Positions 57,093-64,000 of a DNA stretch of 64,000 bases are shown piece after piece; positions within the stretch are counted from its first letter, which is position 1, and the number at the start of each line of letters is the position of its first letter. The notes below the pieces were generated by a model. It was given only the letters and a program-made list of their open reading frames with translations, did no database searches and was not told where the DNA came from. The stretch is from NCBI GenBank assembly GCA_963667855.2, contig CAXXKI010000016.1, positions 1-64,000 of the forward strand, written 5' to 3'. This DNA comes from G963667855 sp963667855 (lineage in GTDB: Bacteria > Planctomycetota > Phycisphaerae > UBA1845). A program made the translations under genes and the position numbers.

Positions 57093-58979
57093 ATCGCAGC
57101 GAAACCCAAAGTAATAGTGGTCGGCGGTGGTTTAGGTGGCTTGTGGGCCGCCATGCGTATTGCTGAGAGCGGACTGCCGGTTGATATTTTTTCGTTATTC
57201 CCCGTTAAAAGGTCGCACTCCTGTTGTGCCCAGGGCGGTATTAACGCCGTGCTCGATGTGAAGGGCCAACGCGATTCCATCTGGCAACACGTAGTCGATA
57301 CTATCAAAGGTGGAGATTATCTTGCGGAGCAACCACCCATCAAAAATCTCTGCGAAGCCGCGCCTGGAATCATCCGTACGTACGACCGAATGGGAGTAAC
57401 CTTCAGCCGTACCCCGGAAGGAAGTATGGACCAGCGGTTGTTCGGCGGTGTGAAGAATCGGCGAACAGCGTTCGCCGGAGCTACTACGGGCCAACAACTT
57501 CTTTACGGTATCGACGAGCAGGTACGGCGTTACGAAGCTAAAGGCCTGGTCAATAAGTACGAAGATTCCGAATTCCTGTCGGTGGTACTCAACGATTCCG
57601 GTGAGTGTTGTGGAATTACAGCGATGAGTCTGACGGATATGAAGGTACGTACCTATCCGGCCGACGCCGTGATTCTGGCTACCGGAGGCCTGGGGCTGAT
57701 CTATGGCCGATCGACAATGAGTACGAACTCGACCGGGGCGGCCGCTTCCCGCGTTTATCAACAGGGGGCGAAGTTTGCTAATGCCGAGTTCATTCAGTTC
57801 CATCCCACGGCAATGAAAGGGCATGATAAAAACAGACTCATGTCCGAGGCGTGCCGAGGTGAAGGCGGACGCATATGGGTTCCGCGAGATCCTCACGACA
57901 GTAGAGAGCCTAAGGATATTCCCGATGATGACCGGTTTTATTTCCTGGAGGAATGGTATCCGGCTTATGGCAATACGGTTCCCCGGGATGTGGCTTCCCG
58001 GGCGATTTACCGGGCTGTCCGTCATATGGATTTGGGAGTAAAGGGCGAGGACGTTGTTTTCCTGGATCTCTCCCACCATCCGCGGGAATTTCTGGAAGCC
58101 CGGCTCGGCGGAATCCTGGAGATGTACGAGGCGTTTTCCGGCGAAGATCCCTACAACGGTCCGATGAAGATTTTCCCGGCAACACATTATTCCATGGGGG
58201 GAATTCTGGTCGGCTACGAGAAGGATGAAGAGACTGGGGGAATGGTTCCGGTTCATCCAAAAAACCATTTAAGTACTATCCCTAACCTGTATGCCTGTGG
58301 TGAGTGTGACAGTGCCTATCATGGTGCGAACAGGCTGGGGGCAAACTCCCTGTTGAGTGCCACGTTCAGCGGTATTGTGGCCGGCGATGCTGTTGTAGCG
58401 GCATTAAAAGGGAAAAAGAAGCTTGCTGAGGATAATCCCAACGGCTGCTTTGAGGCGGAACTTGACCGGCAGAACAAAATCAACGATTCGCTTATAAACT
58501 CCAACGGCGACGAAAACACTTTTGCCCTGCACCGGGAACTGGGAGAGTTGATGCAGGAACATGTGTTTGTTGAAAGGGATAATGTTGGCCTGGATCAGGC
58601 ATTGGCCGGTCTGCAGGAACTGAAGGAGCGGTCGCACAACATCTCTCTGGCCGACAAGGGCAGCAGGGCGAATCAATGCCTCTCCTGGGCGCGTCAGGTT
58701 AAGGATATGATCGTTCTGGCGGAAGTGATTACCAAGGGTGCTCGCTTGCGAGACGAGTGTCGCGGTTCGCACTACAAAGCGGAATTCGAGCTGAAGATAC
58801 CGGAGGGCAAGTTCGAGGGCGATCCCGAATTCGAAGAATACAAGGCTAAGTGGAAAGCCAACAACGAAAAATGGATGAAGGCAACGATCGCTGCGCATAC
58901 TGAGGATGGCCCGAAGATTGAGTTTGAGTCGATCGATACCTCGGTGTTGCCCCCGTTGAAACCCAGAGATTACCGATAA
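57093..58979 (+). CDS. sdhA: Succinate dehydrogenase flavoprotein subunit
   Basis: SdhA oxidises succinate to fumarate. The dinucleotide fold KVIVVGGGLGGLWAAM, the covalent FAD site RSHSCCAQGGINAV, FIQFHPTAMKG, SEACRGEGG and the end YACGECDSAYHGANRLGANS are complete. An initiation at GTG 57117 would cut into the first beta strand. AGGAGA at 57080-57085 instead points to codon ATC at 57093 (IAAKPKVIVV), either a rare start or a misread ATG. Length is then 628 residues. Confidence 0.93.
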   Translation: MAAKPKVIVVGGGLGGLWAAMRIAESGLPVDIFSLFPVKRSHSCCAQGGINAVLDVKGQRDSIWQHVVDTIKGGDYLAEQPPIKNLCEAAPGIIRTYDRMGVTFSRTPEGSMDQRLFGGVKNRRTAFAGATTGQQLLYGIDEQVRRYEAKGLVNKYEDSEFLSVVLNDSGECCGITAMSLTDMKVRTYPADAVILATGGLGLIYGRSTMSTNSTGAAASRVYQQGAKFANAEFIQFHPTAMKGHDKNRLMSEACRGEGGRIWVPRDPHDSREPKDIPDDDRFYFLEEWYPAYGNTVPRDVASRAIYRAVRHMDLGVKGEDVVFLDLSHHPREFLEARLGGILEMYEAFSGEDPYNGPMKIFPATHYSMGGILVGYEKDEETGGMVPVHPKNHLSTIPNLYACGECDSAYHGANRLGANSLLSATFSGIVAGDAVVAALKGKKKLAEDNPNGCFEAELDRQNKINDSLINSNGDENTFALHRELGELMQEHVFVERDNVGLDQALAGLQELKERSHNISLADKGSRANQCLSWARQVKDMIVLAEVITKGARLRDECRGSHYKAEFELKIPEGKFEGDPEFEEYKAKWKANNEKWMKATIAAHTEDGPKIEFESIDTSVLPPLKPRDYR

Positions 58980-59024
58980 GAGATAAGAAAGCCTTACGCA
59001 GTTAACCGCGAGGATTCTGAGGTT

Positions 59025-59780
59025 ATGGCAGGTAATAAAGAAATACGTTTCAAAATAAAAAGGCAGCGTGACCCGGACAGCAAGGCGTACTGGGAAGAAT
59101 TCACCATGCCTTATACGCCGGGGCATAATGTTGTTTCCGCCCTTATGTATATCAGGGAAAACCCTGTTAACAGCAAAGGGGAACGGGTGGAACCCGTAGT
59201 ATGGGAGTGCAACTGCATGGAAGAGGTGTGTGGTGCTTGTTCCATGCTGATTAACGGTGTTCCGCGTCAATCGTGTGCCGCCCTTATTGACGACCTGGCA
59301 CAGCCGATTGTGTTGGAGCCGCTATCGAAATTCCCGGTTGTTCGAGATCTACTGATCGATCGCCAGAAAATGTTCGATGCGCTGAAGGCGGTCGAAGCCT
59401 GGGTTGAATTGGATGGAAGCTATGATGTACACCGCCATGCCCCGGCGATTTCGCCGGAGGAACAGACGGAGCGATATCATTACTCCCGGTGCATGACCTG
59501 TGGATGTTGTGCGGAGGCGTGTCCGCAATATCACGCTGATACCGAGTTTGTCGGACCGGCCTCCATGGCTCAGGTGCAAATGCACAATACTCACCCCACC
59601 GGCAAGTTCAAGAAGGCGGATCGGTTGCATGCTCTCATGGGGGTAGGTGGAATAGCCGATTGCGGAAATGCCCAGAATTGCGTGAAAGTATGTCCCAAGG
59701 ACATTCCATTGACGGACGCGATAGCTCACCTGGGCCGGCAAACGACCATGCAGGTTCTCAAGGACATTTTCATGAAGTAG
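59025..59780 (+). CDS. sdhB: Succinate dehydrogenase iron-sulfur subunit
   Basis: The 251-residue protein holds the [2Fe-2S] motif in CNCMEEVCGACSMLI and a later Cys, then ferredoxin-like motifs CMTCGCCAEACPQ and CVKVCPKDIPL for the other clusters. It links SdhA to the cytochrome b anchor. It follows sdhA by 45 bases. Confidence 0.95.
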   Translation: MAGNKEIRFKIKRQRDPDSKAYWEEFTMPYTPGHNVVSALMYIRENPVNSKGERVEPVVWECNCMEEVCGACSMLINGVPRQSCAALIDDLAQPIVLEPLSKFPVVRDLLIDRQKMFDALKAVEAWVELDGSYDVHRHAPAISPEEQTERYHYSRCMTCGCCAEACPQYHADTEFVGPASMAQVQMHNTHPTGKFKKADRLHALMGVGGIADCGNAQNCVKVCPKDIPLTDAIAHLGRQTTMQVLKDIFMK

Positions 59781-59826
59781 CGTTGAACCTGCTTTGCAGT
59801 AGAAAAACCATGTGGTTTGAATCTTT

Positions 59827-59867
59827 CATGCCCGTCGACTCGAGGTTATTATCGAGTGGCGGGCATG
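59827..59867. terminator. Hairpin after the sdh operon
   Basis: CATGCCCG and CGGGCATG form an outer stem with an inner CTCGA/TCGAG stem. No T run follows, so it may be a transcript-stabilising or factor-dependent end. Confidence 0.45.
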
Positions 59868-59898
59868 TTCATAGTCTTGGCGGCAAAGGAACCGTGAT

Positions 59899-61446
59899 AT
59901 GTGGAATGCTAAAAACAGTGTGGTGATAACAGCTTTGGTTGTTTCAATCGTTTTGATTTTCGGCAGTACTCCATCTTCGGCCGAGTCATTCGATTATAAA
60001 AATCCACCACAGGGTGTTTTTTATGATGAGTGGATGAATGTGGATATGCTGGGACAGAAGGTGGGGTACATGCATCTGCAGATGTCCCGTGCAGGCGAAG
60101 TCGTAAATACCCAGTCGTTGATGACCATTTCACTAAAACGGGTGGGCAGCCCGGTTACCATCAGCACTCTACAAACCACTACAGAGACACTGTCGGGGGA
60201 ACCTCGCAAGTTCACCTCGGAGATGGATGCTTCGGTTCAGAAACTGCATATGCACGGAACGATACAGGATGGCAAGGTAGCCGTAGCTTCAAAACAGTAT
60301 GGAGCAGCCGTGGTCAATAAATACGATTTTCCGACGGGGGCGGTTATGGTTTGGGGTAATATCCGTATTCAGGCCAAAATGGGATACGCGACGGGAACAG
60401 AGTATTCATTCGACATGTACGAGCCGAGCCTGGCTGCTGATACATCCGGTAAAATGGACGTCAAAATCGTCGGAAAAGAAACCATCGAACATGGCGGCAA
60501 GCAGGTTCAAGCCATTCACGTTACACAGAAAACCAGGTATCCGGCGATGCCCGGTGAAATGGTTACCGAAACGTGGATGAATGAAGACGGGATTCCGCTT
60601 AAATCCTCCTCGAGCCTAATTGGCATGCAAATGATCCTCGTGCGAACAACGAAGGATAAAGCCCTGGCCGACTTCTCGCCTCCGGAGTTCTTCATGCCTA
60701 CGACTATCAAGGTGAACAGGAGTATAGATCGTGAGAAGGCCCGTCGTATCGAATTCCAGCTTCTTCTCAAAGATAAGACGCAACAGATGTCTCAGCTTCC
60801 TCAAACGGATATGCAGACTCCGGGCGAGGTTTCAGGTCATTCGGCTAGGTTGATTGTGCAGCGTCTCGATCACCAGAGCCTGAAGAAGGTCGAGAAGCAG
60901 AGCTTTGGTCCGGAATTCGCTGAGTTTCTAAAGGCCAACCCGATCATCAATAGTGATGATCCGGCGGTATTGGCGATGGCAAAGGAGGCTCGTAGGGATG
61001 CGAATAAACCCTACGAGATCGCTGACAATCTCAGGAAATACGTCACGACAACGATAAAGAACAAGAATCTTGACGTCGGTTTCGCGTCAGCCAGCGAGGT
61101 TTGTCGAAACAAGGAAGGCGATTGTTCTGAACACGCAGTGCTGTTGGCTGCCTTGGGGCGAGCCTGTGGGCTTCCCAGTCGTATTGCTTGCGGGCTGGTC
61201 TACGTCCCGGTGTTTGGAGGGGCGGACGACATATTCGGTTTCCATATGTGGACGCAGTTTAGAATAGGAGATAAGTGGGTGGACTTCGACGCGGCGCAGA
61301 TGGAATCGGACTGCAATCCGACGCATATAGCGTTTGGCGTATCTTCTCTGCAGAACTCAGGATTAGGCCAAATCGTCTTCGGATTGATCAACGTAATAGG
61401 TAATTTGGAGTTGAAAATCGAAAAAATCGAACTGGCGGGCAATTGA
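59899..61446 (+). CDS. Exported transglutaminase-like protein
   Basis: The 515-residue protein has a signal peptide (ITALVVSIVLIFGSTPSSA). The last 150 residues form a transglutaminase/protease-like core with Cys in GDCSEHAVLLAALGRACGL, His in FGFHMWTQF and Asp in WVDFDAAQ, a complete Cys-His-Asp triad. The N-terminal part contains beta-rich repeats of unknown fold. Substrate is unknown; cell-wall or secreted-protein processing is likely. AAAGGAACCGTGAT precedes the ATG. Confidence 0.8.
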   Translation: MWNAKNSVVITALVVSIVLIFGSTPSSAESFDYKNPPQGVFYDEWMNVDMLGQKVGYMHLQMSRAGEVVNTQSLMTISLKRVGSPVTISTLQTTTETLSGEPRKFTSEMDASVQKLHMHGTIQDGKVAVASKQYGAAVVNKYDFPTGAVMVWGNIRIQAKMGYATGTEYSFDMYEPSLAADTSGKMDVKIVGKETIEHGGKQVQAIHVTQKTRYPAMPGEMVTETWMNEDGIPLKSSSSLIGMQMILVRTTKDKALADFSPPEFFMPTTIKVNRSIDREKARRIEFQLLLKDKTQQMSQLPQTDMQTPGEVSGHSARLIVQRLDHQSLKKVEKQSFGPEFAEFLKANPIINSDDPAVLAMAKEARRDANKPYEIADNLRKYVTTTIKNKNLDVGFASASEVCRNKEGDCSEHAVLLAALGRACGLPSRIACGLVYVPVFGGADDIFGFHMWTQFRIGDKWVDFDAAQMESDCNPTHIAFGVSSLQNSGLGQIVFGLINVIGNLELKIEKIELAGN

Positions 61447-61667
61447 AAGTGGGGAGAATGAGTTGATCTGGGGCGAATCTACGAGGTTTTTGCGGTTTTC
61501 AATTGCCGGATCGGTCCGTACAATGGCGAACTCAAGTCCGTGTGTTTGACTTGAGCCGGTTTGGTCGCTATTAGCGAACCCTGACCGAATGTTATTTATC
61601 GAAGTGTGTTCGATCTTCATGGATTGGGCAGCTTATTTTCTGTTTGGATTCCGTGCGGGAGATACTC

Positions 61668-63569
61668 GTGAAGAATCACCTAAGTAGCGTGGTAGTGGGT
61701 GTTGGAGTGATCGTTCTGTTGGTAGGGGCCTGGTACACAGTTCCCATGCTTCAAAGTCCTGATCGAATAGTGAAGGAAAAGACCGGAGAGGCCAGTGAGC
61801 GGGCACGGCGATTAGTGGATGGTTACAACGCCGAGTTGGACATTAATGCTTCATTGGTCGAGCGAAGTGGTTTGGGCGAACTTGTCACCTCGGAAAAGAT
61901 AAACGAGGTTGTCGAAAACGACGCTCAGCTTGTCGAATCGATAGTAAACGAGGAGACCGAGCGGCTTGAAGCTTTGGTTAAAAGTACCCGGGCAGGGGCT
62001 CGCGATCTGGACAACCGCCTGGAGGAGCTTGCTCCGGATGAAAGTATCCCGCAACGTCCGGCAATGAACCTGGGGCGAAACGCTTCAGCGATGTCTCGCG
62101 AGATGGTCGACGGGGTTAAAGATTTTAAAGCGGTAGTGAAACGCAACGATGAAAAGTTGCCCGCCGCTCTCGATTCAGTGGCGACCGGTATGCAGATTAC
62201 CGAAGGGGATGTTTCCGGGGCGGACGACTTGAACGCCAATCGAATCAAAGGATTGGTTTTGCATCAGCAGGGTTTATCCGCTCACAGGCAGGCCTGTTTC
62301 CTGAGGCAAACGGCGGATGGCGAACTGATGAGTATTGTAAATCTCTGTATATCGCTGAAAGGCGGGAACGGCGAGGCTGATTTCGTCGAGAAAAGCGGAT
62401 TGCGTACTTTAATCGCCGAACAGCTGAAAAGTGTGGCTGAAATTGAGAGTAAGCTTGAAGATTCCCAATCCGAAGTAAAGAGCTTGAGTTCCAAAATCGC
62501 TGACCTTGAATCCGCTATAGGTGAGCAGGTGGCAATTGCCGCAGAAGCACGGAAGCGAATGGAGGAGATCGAATCTAAAGGTTTGGTCTACGAGCAGGAG
62601 GACCCGGTTGGGAGTTTCCGGGAGGCTTATGAGAAGAATGCCGCGATTTACCGTCAAGCCGTCAGTAAAGTTCAGGTCCTTGAAAACGGTGCGGTAGTTG
62701 ATGCCCACATTGACGACAGCGGCGATTATCTCACCGGCGATTTAATTAGTAATAAAGATGGAGCAGGCCTGGAGTATTCTGTAGGGAAAATCGGTTACGA
62801 AAGGAAACTTGCCGCCGCTCAGGTTCAAATGAAAGGCCAGGAAAGCATTCTGGCGGACGCTCGGATGACCTTGGCTCGTTCTGAGCAGTTGTTGGCAGAG
62901 TATGAGAAGCGAGAAGCTGATGCCGGCGAATCTGTTGGCAAGTGGAAGCAGGAAATCGATAATCGCGTTGACGCTTATAACGAAGTGATGGTCAAGGTTG
63001 TCATTGAGGAAGAGAAGGCTCTCAAGTATTTCGACCAGGCGGAAACGGCATTCAAAAAGGCGAAAGGAGCCGCAGACCGGAGAACTACCAACGTGCCGGA
63101 TGTTGTTCCTCCCGATTCGCCCTATGAATATGTGCAGAAAGATCGGTGGCTGGGCAGCTACGCGAGTTGCCAGGCCGCGGATTCAAAAGTGTGGGCGGCT
63201 CTGGTTCTGTATGATCGTTACGCCCATCTTCAGCGAGTCAGCGGCATCCTGGCTGATGTCGATGGATATGTTAGTGCGGAAGGTATCGATGTAACGGAAA
63301 TCGCCAAGGCTATTGATGAAACCAAACAGAAGGCCGAAAAGCTTCTGGATAACGCTATCAAAATGATGGAAGACGCAGCCAATGGAGCGGGACGGGATTG
63401 GTCGATTGCCGCTTCGGTCGCGGGGGCTGATTATGTTTTATCCCTGTTCAATCATCCGGAAATGGTTGAGGCCGCGATGAACAACTACGATAACGTCGTC
63501 GCGGGCCGCGAAGACGAACCGTCTATCCGTGTATTCAAGGAACGGCTGGATCAGCTTCGCAACCGATAA
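61668..63569 (+). CDS. Coiled-coil membrane protein
   Basis: A GTG at 61668 after GGGAGATACTC gives 633 residues. One membrane helix (SVVVGVGVIVLLVGAWYTV) is followed by almost continuous helix with coiled coils (about 25-230 and 250-460), and a shorter C-terminal helical domain. The layout resembles periplasmic or envelope spanning proteins, but no family is recognised. It follows the transglutaminase gene and ends at a strong terminator. Confidence 0.6.
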   Translation: MKNHLSSVVVGVGVIVLLVGAWYTVPMLQSPDRIVKEKTGEASERARRLVDGYNAELDINASLVERSGLGELVTSEKINEVVENDAQLVESIVNEETERLEALVKSTRAGARDLDNRLEELAPDESIPQRPAMNLGRNASAMSREMVDGVKDFKAVVKRNDEKLPAALDSVATGMQITEGDVSGADDLNANRIKGLVLHQQGLSAHRQACFLRQTADGELMSIVNLCISLKGGNGEADFVEKSGLRTLIAEQLKSVAEIESKLEDSQSEVKSLSSKIADLESAIGEQVAIAAEARKRMEEIESKGLVYEQEDPVGSFREAYEKNAAIYRQAVSKVQVLENGAVVDAHIDDSGDYLTGDLISNKDGAGLEYSVGKIGYERKLAAAQVQMKGQESILADARMTLARSEQLLAEYEKREADAGESVGKWKQEIDNRVDAYNEVMVKVVIEEEKALKYFDQAETAFKKAKGAADRRTTNVPDVVPPDSPYEYVQKDRWLGSYASCQAADSKVWAALVLYDRYAHLQRVSGILADVDGYVSAEGIDVTEIAKAIDETKQKAEKLLDNAIKMMEDAANGAGRDWSIAASVAGADYVLSLFNHPEMVEAAMNNYDNVVAGREDEPSIRVFKERLDQLRNR

Positions 63570-63603
63570 TTCTGTAGATCGGCAGGATGACAGTAAAATC
63601 AAT

Positions 63604-63649
63604 CGGCCGCAACGCAGGGTGTTTTATCCCGGCATTGCGGCCGTTTTTT
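63604..63649 (+). terminator. Rho-independent terminator
   Basis: CGGCCGCAA at 63604-63612 pairs perfectly with 63635-63643, followed by six T. It ends the transcript of the coiled-coil membrane protein. Confidence 0.75.
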
Positions 63650-63665
63650 GTTACTCGTAGCTTGC

Positions 63666-64000
63666 TTATCTTCTACGGCGAATAGCTAAGGCGGTTAATG
63701 CCAGCAACTGGAGTATGCTTACCGGTTCGGGGATGCCGTTAGCCCGAATCATCCACGTTCCGTCGAAAGTGTGATTCTCCATTTTCATCCTCCAGTGGCT
63801 TCCCAGATCGTTGTTGTTTACATCCGGAGCGAAGATTATCCAGGAATCTGTACCAAGAGTATCGGGATCCATACGAGCCACGTTCTCACCCTGTGCCGCA
63901 TCCATGACCACCGCTACAAAAAAACCGCCTGAGACCGTATTGTCCTCAATATCAAAAGTGACGAATTCATTCATCTGCGGAGTGGCAGTTGCCTGGGTGA
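63666..64000 (-). CDS. PEP-CTERM sorted protein, N-terminus outside the window
   Basis: The frame is open to the window edge. The visible part ends with PEPVSILQLLALTALAIRRRR, a typical PEP-CTERM tail: the PEP motif, a membrane helix and a basic end recognised by an exosortase. Before it lies a beta-rich secreted domain with several Asp/Asn (DPDTLGTDSWIIFAPDVNNN). Such proteins are exported and processed at the surface in planctomycetes. Confidence 0.75.
   Translation of the reverse strand, partial: TQATATPQMNEFVTFDIEDNTVSGGFFVAVVMDAAQGENVARMDPDTLGTDSWIIFAPDVNNNDLGSHWRMKMENHTFDGTWMIRANGIPEPVSILQLLALTALAIRRRR

Noticed and set aside
57195..58268. Leftward 357-codon frame opposite sdhA
   Set aside because: It is antisense to a complete sdhA with all motifs and has no domain or ribosome binding site.

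Overview
The window looks like a bacterial chromosome of the phylum Planctomycetota, probably class Phycisphaerae (inference). The support is a set of dockerin-like GDxDGDxxxDxxDY endings on secreted proteins, a PEP-CTERM sorting tail, right-handed beta-helix surface proteins, and RDD membrane proteins carrying a CxxCGYxLRG zinc ribbon. About the first 25 kb is AT-rich and phage-like. The remainder is higher in GC and carries chromosomal genes.

Layout. Positions 1-740 hold no convincing protein gene but a dense succession of perfect hairpins, read here as a large structured RNA candidate. Positions 1308-2204 hold a phage Gp37/Gp68-type (DUF5131) gene. Positions 3129-25006 form an integrated element of about 21.9 kb, bounded by a 23-bp direct repeat that resembles the T-arm and acceptor end of a tRNA. 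A second, 20-bp repeat lies just inside each end. Its contents are a tyrosine integrase, an accessory block (HEPN-like protein, serine recombinase, small membrane protein), a leftward capsid module (TerL, portal with an added HTH, protease, decoration and capsid proteins, connectors), a rightward tape-measure-like gene with an orphan copy of its C-terminus, a replication-type winged-helix protein, a second DUF5131 gene and a terminal HNH gene. No complete tRNA precedes the left repeat, so the left flank may itself be another element stacked in the same site.

From 25.2 kb the chromosome carries an iron block (DtxR-FeoA fusion, FeoB, HemP). It is followed by a secreted protein with about twenty 20-residue TWH...FIP repeats and a Cys-rich tail, three tandem beta-helix/dockerin genes, two RDD proteins and an immunity-like orphan. 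Next come phospholipid genes (psd, pssA), gltX, a PfkB kinase, thpR and recA, with glnS and a long GreA-domain protein leftward. A leftward envelope cluster follows (two lipoprotein-like proteins, glycosyltransferase, DUF2752), then sdhCAB, a transglutaminase-like protein, a coiled-coil membrane protein and a PEP-CTERM protein cut by the window end.

At least eleven genes are broken by extra single bases, nearly all in or next to homopolymer runs, and each returns to a length divisible by three when corrected. Because core genes (psd, sdhC, feoB) are affected, this is probably a sequencing or assembly artefact. These genes are therefore described as whole genes. Real phase variation cannot be excluded for the poly-G tracts in the surface proteins.
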